NCBI RefSeq assembly: GCF_001517085.1
Contig: NZ_LRAC01000109.1
Location: forward strand, 62,001 to 126,000
DNA: 64,000 nt
Direction of reading: 5' to 3'
Source of the DNA: Paenibacillus sp. DMB5
GTDB taxonomy: Bacteria > Bacillota > Bacilli > Paenibacillales > Paenibacillaceae
In this document: one piece after another, positions 19,559 to 28,476 of the stretch
Layout of the letters: each line of letters begins with the position of its first letter
Position numbering within the stretch: position 1 is the first letter of the stretch
Program-made: the position numbers and the translations under genes
Notes under the pieces: model-generated
What the model was told of the DNA's origin: nothing
What the model saw: the letters and a program-made list of their open reading frames with translations, nothing else
Database searches by the model: none

Positions 19559-20260
19559 TTAAGCAGTTGTTGTGTCTTCGCCCTGGTGAGCTTCTACAAC
19601 AGCGTCTGCCATTTTACCAGTCAACAATTTAACGGCGCGGATAGCGTCATCGTTACCTGGAATTACATAGTCGATTTCGTCCGGATCGCAGTTTGTATCA
19701 ACGATAGCTACGATAGGGATACCCAGCTTGCGTGCTTCTGCAACAGCGATACGCTCTTTACGAGGATCGATGATGAACAGCGCGCTTGGCAGGCCCTTCA
19801 TGTTCTTGATACCGCCCAGGAATTTTTCAAGACGATCTTTCTCTTTGCGGAGAAGGATAACTTCTTTCTTAGGCAGAACTTGGAAGGTACCGTCTTCTTC
19901 CCAAGCTTCCAGCTTCTTCAGGCGGTCAATACGCTTCTGGATTGTCTGGAAGTTAGTCAGGGTACCACCCAGCCAACGCTGGTTGATGAAGAACATTCCA
20001 GAACGCTCAGCTTCTTCCTTAACGGAATCCTGAGCTTGTTTCTTGGTTCCCACGAAGAGGATTGTGCCGTTGTCGGCAGCTACACTTTTAACAAAGTTGT
20101 AAGCTTCCTCTACTTTTTTAACCGTTTTTTGCAGGTCAATAATGTAAATTCCGTTTCTTTCAGTGAAGATATAACGATCCATCTTAGGGTTCCAGCGACG
20201 AGTCTGGTGACCGAAGTGTACCCCAGCTTCGAGAAGCTGTTTCATGGAGATTACTGCCAT
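19559..20260 (-). CDS. rpsB: 30S ribosomal protein S2
   Basis: Small-subunit protein at the head-body junction, binding S1-like factors. The start at 20260 ([19 protein letters not shown]) has AGGAGG upstream, giving 233 residues. [23 protein letters not shown] near residue 20 is split here to [12 protein letters not shown] and [10 protein letters not shown], both strongly conserved; [10 protein letters not shown] near 66 and [12 protein letters not shown] near 150 are also present. Confidence 0.97.
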   Translation of the reverse strand: MAVISMKQLLEAGVHFGHQTRRWNPKMDRYIFTERNGIYIIDLQKTVKKVEEAYNFVKSVAADNGTILFVGTKKQAQDSVKEEAERSGMFFINQRWLGGTLTNFQTIQKRIDRLKKLEAWEEDGTFQVLPKKEVILLRKEKDRLEKFLGGIKNMKGLPSALFIIDPRKERIAVAEARKLGIPIVAIVDTNCDPDEIDYVIPGNDDAIRAVKLLTGKMADAVVEAHQGEDTTTA

Positions 20261-20389
20261 CTTCACACACCTCCTAGATTTGGTTTATTGTGTGTCTCCT
20301 CCGCCGTGTGTCATTTTCCTACAAGACTTTCTTCAGAAGAAAGCACCCCTTGTCGAAATCAACCGGCGTGTGTTTTAACACCGTCAATT

Positions 20390-20418
20390 ACTATAACATA
20401 TTAAAATACGGGATGCAA
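20390..20418 (-). promoter_or_regulatory. sigma-A promoter of rpsB-tsf
   Basis: Minus-strand TTGCAT (20413-20418) and TATAGT (20390-20395) spaced by 17 bases, about 130 bases upstream of rpsB. The leader between contains a small hairpin CTTTCTTC/GAAGAAAG at about 20324-20341, a possible site for ribosomal-protein feedback. Confidence 0.75.
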
Positions 20419-20459
20419 CGATTAGCAGAAAGTTTTGTGATTTACTGGCACATTCTGCG

Positions 20460-21077
20460 TTATTTCACGGTTATCAGCTTTTCAATTATGGAGTTTACAC
20501 TCTCACCTTTAATGAAATTGTAGCTGCCCGATTGAATCTTAGTATTAATTTTCCGGCTGATAGCTGTCTCCAGAAATCCGGCCTGATCAGTAATAACTCC
20601 GGCGTTAGCGAGCAGCTGTGCGGTTTGTGTGAGCGTGCTGCCGGCAGGAATCCGCACGGCAATAATGCCTGCTGCGGCAGCCTGCGGGCTGGCCGGAGCC
20701 GCTGGTACTTCAGCCGTCCCACTGCTTGGGACCGGCTGGGACGGTGCGGCCGGCGTGCTGGGCTCGGCAGCCGCACTGGGCTGGACCGCAGCGGCCGGGG
20801 TTGCTGCGGGAGCAGATGCAGGCGCTGGTGTAGCAGCGCCTGGCGTCTCTGTGCCGCCAGTCTGCTCCTCAGGCGCAGGCTCAGCCACATCCGGCTCAAC
20901 AGTGGCCTGCGGCTCGGCAGCCGGATCCGTAACGGTCAGGTTAAGTAGTGCAGCCTGCCTGACAAGCTCTTCCCGGGTCAGCGGCGCAGCGCCTCCCGAG
21001 AGCATCAGCTGCAGGAGCAGCGCGCCTGCGATCAGACCGGTTCCGAGACCGAGCATGAACGAACGGTTCTTGATCAT
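20460..21077 (-). CDS. membrane-anchored protein with MltG-like C-terminal segment
   Basis: 205 residues. An N-terminal membrane anchor (about 8-27), a long Ala/Pro/Glu-rich linker (about 50-140), then a 60-residue segment VRIPAGSTLTQTAQLLANAG...GSYNFIKGESVNSII that resembles the LysM-like lead-in domain of the endolytic transglycosylase MltG/YceG. The catalytic transglycosylase domain itself is missing, so it is probably a wall- or complex-binding protein, not an enzyme. The ATG overlaps the stop of the swrB-like gene (ATGA), linking it to the end of the fla/che operon. Function unknown. Confidence 0.7.
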   Translation of the reverse strand: MIKNRSFMLGLGTGLIAGALLLQLMLSGGAAPLTREELVRQAALLNLTVTDPAAEPQATVEPDVAEPAPEEQTGGTETPGAATPAPASAPAATPAAAVQPSAAAEPSTPAAPSQPVPSSGTAEVPAAPASPQAAAAGIIAVRIPAGSTLTQTAQLLANAGVITDQAGFLETAISRKINTKIQSGSYNFIKGESVNSIIEKLITVK

Positions 21078-21636
21078 ACCGATTCCTCCTGCTTGGCCAG
21101 CTGAAGAATAAGCTGGACTTCTCCACGCTGCAGGCCGGCCGTTTTGGCGATGGAGTCGATGGATTTGCCCTGCTCATGCAGCTCAAACAGCCGCGGATAG
21201 CGCAGCTTAATTGAGCTGACCGGCTTCGGCTTCGGTGCTGGAGCGGACTCAGCACCTCCGGAGGCATCGTCTGCCGGCTGCCTGGCTGCATTGTCTTTAG
21301 TGAAGGCTGTCAGCTGGAGCAGGCCCTTTTCCTCTGCCGTCAGACGTGCATCCAGCAGCATTGTGGTCTTCTCCAGCCCGGCAACCTGCTCACGGAGTAA
21401 GGCTATCTCTTCCTGCAATGCTGCTTTGGTGCTCTGGGACTGTTGCTTGATGCTGCTGACAAGCTGCAGCATTTCTTCGTTTTCGCGTTCCAAGTCTGCC
21501 ATATAGAGCCCAAGGGCGCCTCGGTATCTTTAAGGCTTTGCTTCTCGGCCCCTTCTTCTTTCCGGCGCGCCGGCAGGATCATGCCATAGACAATAGCTAC
21601 AGCGCCTACCAGCACAATGTATACCCATGGTTGCAA
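21074..21636 (-). pseudogene. swrB: SwrB-like DUF6115 membrane protein, frame broken
   Basis: In B. subtilis SwrB promotes flagellar export-apparatus/FliF assembly and sits just after sigD. Here the N-terminal part (MQPWVYIVLVGAVAIVYGMI, one membrane segment) reads from 21636 to the region of 21509, and the rest (LERENEEMLQLV coiled coil, then the DUF6115 motif RYPRLFELHEQGKSIDSIA, QLILQLAKQEE) continues in the next frame down to 21074. Adding one base to the GGG at about 21509-21511 joins them into about 187 residues. The distal part also has its own ATG at 21502 but no good ribosome site. Either a real frameshift or a sequence error. Confidence 0.75.
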
Positions 21637-21671
21637 ATGCTTGTTCTCCTTTGCGATTATCTTTGAACAGC

Positions 21672-21983
21672 TCAGAGACTGAGATCAATTCTGCGCCCTT
21701 TATACGGATGCTCTGCATCATGCGGGGTATCCTTGTTCTTCTGGCCCTGACCCGATGACCGATTGCCCTGATCATTTTCCCGTTCCCCGTCCCCCCTCAG
21801 CTTCGTTTCTGAAGATTCATCAACGCCGCTCGTACGCTGCGCCTGCTCTGCTGCATGTTTCACATTCTGTCCGGCCAGCATCTGTTGATCGAGCACAGGG
21901 CGGTGAAGCAGCTCATTCTGCACTTTCCCTGCATCCGTTGTCCGGGGTAGGGCAATTTGCAATTCCACCGGTTTCAGGCTCAT
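21672..21983 (-). CDS. small hydrophilic protein of the motility operon, unknown function
   Basis: 103 residues starting MSLKPVELQIALPRTTDAGK at 21983, with AAAAGGGGATTGCC upstream; a longer in-frame version is less likely. The N-terminal half is moderately conserved-looking (QIALPRT, a helix with LLHRPVLDQQML), and the C-terminal half is very polar and probably disordered (Gly/Asp/Asn/Gln/Lys). No membrane segment, no cysteines. Placed between fapA and the swrB-like gene, so probably an accessory of flagellar or swarming control. I do not recognise a characterised family. Confidence 0.65.
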   Translation of the reverse strand: MSLKPVELQIALPRTTDAGKVQNELLHRPVLDQQMLAGQNVKHAAEQAQRTSGVDESSETKLRGDGERENDQGNRSSGQGQKNKDTPHDAEHPYKGRRIDLSL

Positions 21984-22059
21984 GGCAATCCCCTTTTCAC
22001 AAACAAAATGTTCTTTTACAGCATAAAGCAATGGCCGGCTGCCTCAGCTGCCCGCCTGT

Positions 22060-23463
22060 TTAGTTATACGGCGCCAAGGTAATATCGCCATCACTATAGT
22101 AAAAAACAACCCGCTCCGTCGGATCCTTCACAAATCTCGTATATCTGCCGATTACGATTTTGGAACCGCCATAAACGGTTTTTACAACCACTACCTTGGC
22201 TTTGGTTGTATCCTCGAGCATTTTTTCAATTTCCAGCACACGCTCTTTGATCCGTCTCTCATCACGCATATGAGCCTGCTTGGTAGCATTCAGCTTCACG
22301 CGGAGCGCCACCTTGTCCGAAGAAAGCTGCCCGTTGTTAGCCAGCTGATTCAGCAGGTAGAGTGCCTTATCCGTCTTGTCTTCATTATCCAGCAGCTGCC
22401 GCAGTTCCTGGCGGAGTTCATTGATCTCGTTACGCAGCTCTGGAACGACTCCAACCTCAACCGCTGTAGCGGTTGACATCGTATTCCCAATAGTCCGGGC
22501 TACTACCTTTTCCCCGGCCTGTACAATTCCGCCAACAATCAGACCCTTGGTGCCATTGCATAAAACATCCCGGCCTGCACGGATATTGGAATGCATAATA
22601 CTCTGGGATACAATGACATCTTCAGCGGCAACCACGTTCCCGTCCTGAATAAAAGATACTTTGACATTTTTGCCGGCGCTGACAAGACCCTTGTTGTACC
22701 CGATAATACCGCCTGTTATTTCTATGGATCCGCCTGCAGTCAGCTCCGCACCCTCAACTCCGCCCACAACCCGGATATCACCTGCGGATTTCACAGTGAA
22801 TCCTGTCAGCACATTGCCGCGGATAACCACTGTACCTACAAAATCAATATTGCCGGTGCTGTAATCCACATCGCCGTTAACCTCATATACCGGAAATACA
22901 TTGATCTTTCCCTTATCGGTAAGTGTAACCAGGCCATCTATTGCCGCATACAATGCCGTTTCACTCTGGTCAAGCAGCACATTTTTACCGACTTTGAACC
23001 GGGCTTCCTTGCCGGGTCTAAAGGGAATCTCTTCTCCAGTAACAGTTCGGCCCTTCTGGCCGGGTACAGGGGGTATCGATTTACAAATAAGCTGGCCCTT
23101 CAAAACATTGTTCAGCCGCACCAGATCCTTGTAATCCACCTTGCCGTCTTCCATTTCCAGCGGCTTGCGGTCTTCGTCAAGATCAATAGCCATAACAACC
23201 AGCCCGTCAATGCCGTGAACCGGCTCTTCCCCGATAGCGATTGGCACTCTGCTGAAAAAATATTCTTCCGGGTTGCTGCTGATCCGTCTGACAATGTCGT
23301 GCTGAATACCGTAACGAATCTCATGACTGTGAAGGAAGCCTTCGAGATCTTCGGCGGAGCAGGAGAAATTCTCGTCTTTCTTAGAAAACTCCAAGTAGGC
23401 GACCCCTTTATCCTCCGAAAACGAAATACTTACGTATTGATTCAAAGCATAATGACCTATCAA
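22060..23463 (-). CDS. fapA: FapA-family (DUF342) protein
   Basis: 467 residues, TTG start at 23463 (MIGHYALNQYVSISF) with AAGGGGGAGC upstream. The N-terminal region (1-150) contains the FapA N-terminal fold, followed by a repetitive right-handed beta-helix region (about 170-330, with repeated VSAGKNVKVSF, AAEDVIVSQSI, IRAGRDVLC, IVQAGEKVVARTIG turns) and a C-terminal coiled coil and beta part. DUF342/FapA is named flagellar assembly protein A, from Vibrio, where it relates to polar localisation. It sits right after sigD. Confidence 0.9.
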   Translation of the reverse strand: MIGHYALNQYVSISFSEDKGVAYLEFSKKDENFSCSAEDLEGFLHSHEIRYGIQHDIVRRISSNPEEYFFSRVPIAIGEEPVHGIDGLVVMAIDLDEDRKPLEMEDGKVDYKDLVRLNNVLKGQLICKSIPPVPGQKGRTVTGEEIPFRPGKEARFKVGKNVLLDQSETALYAAIDGLVTLTDKGKINVFPVYEVNGDVDYSTGNIDFVGTVVIRGNVLTGFTVKSAGDIRVVGGVEGAELTAGGSIEITGGIIGYNKGLVSAGKNVKVSFIQDGNVVAAEDVIVSQSIMHSNIRAGRDVLCNGTKGLIVGGIVQAGEKVVARTIGNTMSTATAVEVGVVPELRNEINELRQELRQLLDNEDKTDKALYLLNQLANNGQLSSDKVALRVKLNATKQAHMRDERRIKERVLEIEKMLEDTTKAKVVVVKTVYGGSKIVIGRYTRFVKDPTERVVFYYSDGDITLAPYN

Positions 23464-23493
23464 TTATTGCTCCCCCTTGTCACCGTCGTCCGG

Positions 23494-24282
23494 TTAATCA
23501 TTTTGCATGAGCAGGTCGCGGTTTTTCTCAAGTGTCCCTCGCAGACGCAAAATAGCTTTTGAATGAAGCTGCGAAATCCGTGAAGGCGATAATGACATTA
23601 CCTCGGCAATTTCGCTCAAAGAAAGATCTTCATAATATAAAAGGGACACAACGGTCCGTTCTTTCACCGTTAGTTTTTCGATGCCTTTGGTGAGTGTATC
23701 GCGCAAATAGAATTCATTTACTTTACGGTCCGGATTTTTGGCTTTATCGTCCACCAGTATGGACATCCGTGTTTCCGACTCTTCTTCGCGGATCGGGTCT
23801 TCCAGAGAGCAGAGTGACATGACAGCCACATCCTGCAGCATATTTTGAAACTCCGTCTCCGAAATGTTCAGATGCTGGCTCATTTCCTCATCACTGACTG
23901 ATCTTAAGTATTTCTGCTCCAGCTGCTGATAAGCATCCTCGATTTTTTTTGCTTTTTCACGAACGGATCTTGGAACCCAGTCACTTTGGCGCAGCGAGTC
24001 AAGAATGGCTCCACGGACGCGCCAGGATGCATACGTCTGGAACTGCAAACCGCGTTTGTAATCGAACTTCTCAATAGCATCTATAAGCCCCATTACACCA
24101 TTGCTGGCCAAATCATCTTTGGATACATTTTTGGGCAGTCCGACAGCCAGACGGCTGGAGACATAATCTACAATATGGAGGTAATTCTCAATCAGCTTTT
24201 TTTTGGCTTCAGGATCACCGTGCTCTTTCCACTGCTCCCACAGCCCGTCTGTTACTGATTGAGAAGCTTTTTGCTCGTTCAA
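23494..24282 (-). CDS. sigD: RNA polymerase sigma factor SigD/FliA
   Basis: Sigma-28 factor for late flagellar, chemotaxis and autolysin genes. 262 residues; TTG start at 24282 with AAGGGTG 7 bases upstream. Region 2 is seen in LASNGVMGLIDAIEKFDYKRG and FQTYASWRVRGAILDSLR (about residues 55-105), region 3 near 125-165, and region 4 in VVSLLYYEDLSLSEIAEVMSLSPSRISQLH (split here: VVSLLYYEDLSLSEIAEV, SPSRISQLHSKA). Frame intact. Confidence 0.96.
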   Translation of the reverse strand: MNEQKASQSVTDGLWEQWKEHGDPEAKKKLIENYLHIVDYVSSRLAVGLPKNVSKDDLASNGVMGLIDAIEKFDYKRGLQFQTYASWRVRGAILDSLRQSDWVPRSVREKAKKIEDAYQQLEQKYLRSVSDEEMSQHLNISETEFQNMLQDVAVMSLCSLEDPIREEESETRMSILVDDKAKNPDRKVNEFYLRDTLTKGIEKLTVKERTVVSLLYYEDLSLSEIAEVMSLSPSRISQLHSKAILRLRGTLEKNRDLLMQND

Positions 24283-24357
24283 TGGCTTTCACCCTTCCCA
24301 AAGTTTAGTCAGCGGACACCCTGCGGGCATGAAAACCGTTTCGCCGCAGGCGCTCGC

Positions 24358-24768
24358 TTATTCTTCTTTCAGGTGACGAACGGCCTTGGCCAATTCTTCA
24401 GGATCCTTCATGGAGACCAGTTTGGGCGGCTGCAGCGGGGTAAAACCTTCACTGCTTCCGCTCTCCTCTGGCGGCTTCTGTTTCAGCAGATTTATTAATT
24501 CCTCATCTTCATCAGGTGTGCTCAGATCGAACTTGGCACCCAGTGCTTCATTACCGCCGGCCTGCTCGCCGCTGTTATCACCCGATGCAGATTGTTTAAC
24601 AATAAAACCCAATACCCATCTCAGGAAGAAAGCAAGCACAAACCACAGAATAAATCCGTAAATCCCGCGAATCAGACTCGTCCCAAGCAAATTGTGCCCG
24701 TAATTTGTTAGAAAGGTAAATACAAAACCAATCAGTCCAGACAAAAGGCTAATTATAATTTTTCCCAT
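24358..24768 (-). CDS. membrane protein of unknown function between cheD and sigD
   Basis: 136 residues. Two hydrophobic segments at the N-terminus (about 4-24 and 35-58: IISLLSGLIGFVFTFLTNYG, GFILWFVLAFFLRWVLGF), then a polar cytoplasmic tail with a conserved-looking KFDLSTPDEDEELINLLK stretch and a final QPPKLVSMKDPEELAKAVRHL helix. Starts 2 bases after the cheD stop, so it belongs to the operon. B. subtilis has no gene at this position. No family recognised; possible roles are membrane scaffold or regulator for sigma-D or FlhF/FlhG, which is speculation. Confidence 0.75.
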   Translation of the reverse strand: MGKIIISLLSGLIGFVFTFLTNYGHNLLGTSLIRGIYGFILWFVLAFFLRWVLGFIVKQSASGDNSGEQAGGNEALGAKFDLSTPDEDEELINLLKQKPPEESGSSEGFTPLQPPKLVSMKDPEELAKAVRHLKEE

Positions 24769-24770
24769 CG

Positions 24771-25274
24771 CTATATTTCCTTGGTGCCTTTTTGGACACT
24801 CCGGATATGAAGCACCCCGGTGCTGCAGGCAATTTCAATCGTACGGCCGAAATTCCCGCCCGTATCCTCAGCGATAAGAGGAATTTGGAGCGCCTCCAGG
24901 GCCAGCTTGCAGGATTCCACGTTACGAGGCCCGATCCTCATGGTGTCATTCCCCCCGGCAAAAGCAAACATCTGTGAGCCGCCGGCCATCTTGGCTACGA
25001 TCCGGCTGCGGACCGCCCCCAGTGCCAGCAGGCGGGACAGCAGCTCAGGAACGGCAGTATCTGCAAACTTGGCTATGTTAAGCTGCCCCTCCCGGGCAAT
25101 CTCTGACGAAGGAAGCATTACGTGCGCCATCCCCGCCAGTTTTTTGCCGGGATCGAACAACGTAAGACCCACACAGGAGCCAAGACCCGTCGTGCGGATC
25201 AGACTGTCCTGGCTGCCTACATTAAGATCTGCCATTCCTACTTTAATAATGCTTTGTTCCTCAATCATTATCAA
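24771..25274 (-). CDS. cheD: chemoreceptor glutamine deamidase CheD
   Basis: Deamidates glutamines on chemoreceptors and stimulates CheC. 167 residues if the TTG at 25274 is used, 165 from the ATG at 25268. The catalytic Cys lies in TTGLGSCVGLTLFD near residue 34 and the His in GMAHVMLP near residue 51; the AKMAGGSQMF segment near residue 94 is also typical. Located 9 bases after cheC. Confidence 0.95.
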   Translation of the reverse strand: MIMIEEQSIIKVGMADLNVGSQDSLIRTTGLGSCVGLTLFDPGKKLAGMAHVMLPSSEIAREGQLNIAKFADTAVPELLSRLLALGAVRSRIVAKMAGGSQMFAFAGGNDTMRIGPRNVESCKLALEALQIPLIAEDTGGNFGRTIEIACSTGVLHIRSVQKGTKEI

Positions 25275-25283
25275 ACGGTACTC

Positions 25284-25886
25284 CTAAGGCTTTGAAAATT
25301 TCGGGAATGATTCGGGATCCGGGATAAGGAAAAATTGGCCTTCGATTTCATTTTGCCCTTCCAGGAAGGTTGTATCAATGAGCAGCGCATCATCCCCCAT
25401 CTGGCCGAACTGCAGCAGCCCGTAACCGAGAATGGCCCCCGCCATATCCATAGCCAGCGCAGGGACAGTCGGATACATCGACAGTGAAGTGAAATCTGCA
25501 AGCGAAGAGAGATAAGAACCTGCGAGTATATTGCCGATCTCGCTCAGCGCGGAGAATTCCATCTCCCCGAGCTCCTGATCCGGAAGAATCTCAATTCCTG
25601 CAATCCGGTTGAGGAGGCTGATCGCCGCATCCGGAGCTAGAATGAAAAAGAGATTGCCCGGCGCTTCCCCTTCAACACGCAGGAACACCGCATAGACGAG
25701 TTCTTCGGCTCCGCCCACCTTATCGGTGATTTCCTCAAAGTTCAATAGCTGAACCTTGGGTACTGCCATATCAATCGGCTTATTCAGGAGCTGGGATAAC
25801 GCGGTGGCTGCGTTGCCGGCTCCAATATTACCGACTTCTTTTAGTACATCCATCTTGAAATCCTTGAAGTTCTTAAACAGCTCCAT
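25284..25886 (-). CDS. cheC: CheY-P phosphatase CheC
   Basis: Dephosphorylates CheY-P and is activated by CheD. 200 residues with both phosphatase half-sites: LKEVGNIGAGNAATALSQLL near residue 15 and LSEIGNILAGSYLSSLADF near 115, each with the Glu and Asn expected of the CheC/CheX/FliY family. Starts 3 bases after the cheW stop. Confidence 0.95.
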   Translation of the reverse strand: MELFKNFKDFKMDVLKEVGNIGAGNAATALSQLLNKPIDMAVPKVQLLNFEEITDKVGGAEELVYAVFLRVEGEAPGNLFFILAPDAAISLLNRIAGIEILPDQELGEMEFSALSEIGNILAGSYLSSLADFTSLSMYPTVPALAMDMAGAILGYGLLQFGQMGDDALLIDTTFLEGQNEIEGQFFLIPDPESFPKFSKP

Positions 25887-25889
25887 CGA

Positions 25890-26351
25890 CTATCCCTCTA
25901 GGCTTTCCAGTTGCACAATTTCATTCTTATTCAGCACCTCAGACAAGTTAAGCATAATCAGGAGACGGTCTTCTCCGATTTTGGCCACCCCGTCCAGATA
26001 TTTCGCCTTAATCCCGCCCACAACCTCAGGAGGAGTGTCGATAGATTCACGATTTAAATCAATGACATCATTAGCGGAATCTACGATAAATCCGACTTCC
26101 ATCTCATTAACATTGACGATGATTACACGGGTCTGATCCGTGTGCTCCGCCTCCTGAATTCCAAAACGGCCGCGCAGGTCAATCACCGGAATAACCACAC
26201 CGCGCAGATTGATTACCCCTTTAATGAAGGCATACGTTTTGGGCACCCGGGTAATCGGCATCATACGCTCGATCGTCTGGACCTTATCCACTTCAATGCC
26301 GTATTCTTCAGATCCTAGCTTAAACACAATTACTTTAATATCTTCAGCCAT
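25890..26351 (-). CDS. cheW: chemotaxis coupling protein CheW
   Basis: Couples chemoreceptors to CheA at the membrane array. 153 residues of the SH3-like CheW fold: FKLGSEEYGIEVDKVQTIERM near the N-terminus (split: FKLGSEEYGIEV), PNTYAFIKGVINLRG-like segment as YAFIKGVINLRGVVIPVIDL near residue 45, and IGEDRLLIMLNLSEVLN near residue 125. Follows the CheA gene by 27 bases. Confidence 0.95.
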   Translation of the reverse strand: MAEDIKVIVFKLGSEEYGIEVDKVQTIERMMPITRVPKTYAFIKGVINLRGVVIPVIDLRGRFGIQEAEHTDQTRVIIVNVNEMEVGFIVDSANDVIDLNRESIDTPPEVVGGIKAKYLDGVAKIGEDRLLIMLNLSEVLNKNEIVQLESLEG

Positions 26352-26378
26352 GGAATGAACCTCCCTGTTCTATCCTGA

Positions 26379-28443
26379 TTATTTTATAAATGCGTTCGGA
26401 TCAATAATAAGGGCAACTTGTCCGTCACCGAGTATGGTCGCGCCCGAGATGCCTTGAACCTCCGGCAAATATTTGCCGAGATTCTTGATAACAATCTCAT
26501 TTTGTCCGATAAAGTCCTGAACAGCCAGAGCAGCTAGGCGTTCGCCCTTGCGGACAACCACAATTTCTGTCTCCTCTTCCGTGCTTTCATCAAAATCCGG
26601 TATGGCATAGAACTTGCTTAGCGAGAGCAGCGGAATATGGCTGTTGCGGAACTCAATCATCCGGGTTCCGTGAATCGTGCGGATCTGGGTCTTTTTCACA
26701 ATCCCTGTCTCGACTATCGACGAAAGCGGAATAGCATATTTCTCTGATCCGATCTTCACAAGCATCGCTGCAATGATGGACAGGGTCAGCGGAAGCTGTA
26801 CCGAGAAGTTCGTTCCTTTGCCTGGCGTCGAATAGACAACCACGTTGCCGCCTAAAGAAGTGATTTTCGATTTTACAACATCCAGTCCAACTCCGCGACC
26901 CGAAACATCGGAGATAACCTCTGCTGTACTGAAGCCTGGTGCAAACAGCAGCTGAATCGCCTCATCGTCAGAATAGCCGGCAGCCTGCTCCTGTGTGATA
27001 ATGCCTTTCTTGATAGCTGACTGCAGGATTTTCTGCGGCTTGATGCCCGCACCGTCATCCTCGATTTCAATAAAGACATGATTTCCGCTGTGGACGCCCG
27101 CAGATTAACTGTCCCTGTCTCCGGCTTGCCTGAAGCAGTCCGGTCCTGGACCGATTCAACACCATGGTCCACCGCATTGCGCAGCAGATGCACCAGCGGA
27201 TCGCCGATTTCATCGATTACTGTGCGGTCAAGCTCGGTTTCAGCGCCGGTAATAATCAGATCGATTTTTTTATCCAGCGATTTCGCCAGATCCCGTACCA
27301 TCCGCGGGAAACGGTTAAATACAGTATCTACCGGAACCATTCGCAGCTTCATGACAATGTTCTGCAGATCGCCGCTGACCCGGCCCATGTGCTCAACCGT
27401 TTCGGTAAGATCGCTGTTCTGCACCTCTGAAGCAAGCTGTTCAAGGCGCACCCGGTCAATCAGCAACTCGCTGAACAGGTTCATCAGCACATCCAGGCGC
27501 TCTATATCGACGCGGATCGTCCGGGAAGGTGCCCCGCCTGTACGGGCAGGTGCTGCTTTGGCTGCGTTCTCTTCCCTGCCAGCAGGTGCTGCCGGAATGG
27601 AAGCGGCAGGCGCAGCCTGAGCTTCTTGCACAGGAGCAGGGGCTTCGGCGGTTGCCGCAGCCTCCAGAGCCATCTGGGCAAGCGATTCCTGATCAAGGGC
27701 TACCGCTGTTACCGTGTCGATTTCAGATACATTCATAATCATCGACTTCATCTCGTCGGCACCCTTTTGGGTTATGTAATAGAGAGAGAAGCTGTGATCG
27801 AACTTCTCCTGCTCTATATCCTGAACCGAAGGGAAGGATTTGACCACTTCTCCTGAACGCTCCAGGAGATCAAAAACCATATATGCCCGTACTGCTTTGA
27901 GCTGACAGTCCTTGCGGATTGCCACGTCAATATACAGTACTGATGCCCTTCCTGCAGCGACTGATCCAGAACCGAATACTGGAATTCATCAAGTGTGATC
28001 TGGAGCTCGGCCGAGCTTTGGGCCGCCGCCGGAGCGGAAGCAGCTCCGCCAGCTGCCGGAATTTCACCGCGGACAATAGCCTGCAAGGCAGAGACAATCG
28101 CTGTGACATCGGCCTTGCCTTCCCCGCCTGCCGTAATATCCTGCACCATGGATTCAAGGGCGTCCAGGCTTTTGAACAAAGTGTCAAAAATAAAATCCTG
28201 CATCCGCAGTTTATTGTTGCGCACCAGGTCAAGCACATTTTCCATCTGGTGGGTAAGGGAAGCCAAATCCTCAAATCCCATTGTGGCCGCCATACCCTTT
28301 AGGGTGTGCGCAGAGCGGAAAATCACCTGTACAATACTAATATCTTCAGGATTTGCTTCCAGCCCCATCATGCTCTCATTCAATGACTGCAGATGATCAT
28401 TTGACTCATCAATAAACATGGATAAATATTGATTCATGTCCAC
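26379..28443 (-). pseudogene. cheA: chemotaxis histidine kinase CheA, two frame breaks
   Basis: The gene should encode one kinase of about 685 residues. The first part (28443 to about 27940, GTG start behind GGGGAGGTG) holds the P1 phosphotransfer domain with the His in FRSAHTLKGMAATMGF and the beginning of P2. The second (about 27925-27095) holds the rest of P2, a Pro/Ala linker, P3 dimerisation helices and the P4 N-box HLLRNAVDHGVE. The third (about 27095-26379) holds the remaining ATP lid, DDGAGI and GRGVGLDVVKSKI, and the P5 CheW-like domain. One base added near 27939 (after EGHQ) and one near 27095 (after NLRA) restores the whole protein. If real, CheA is not functional and chemotaxis signalling is lost. 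Confidence 0.9.
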
Positions 28444-28476
28444 TAACGAGCACCTCCCCTTCGAGTTCGCTTTTCC

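Noticed and set aside
26379..28443. Programmed ribosomal frameshifting in cheA
   Set aside because: No slippery heptamer, internal Shine-Dalgarno or downstream structure was seen at either site, and other cheA genes need none.
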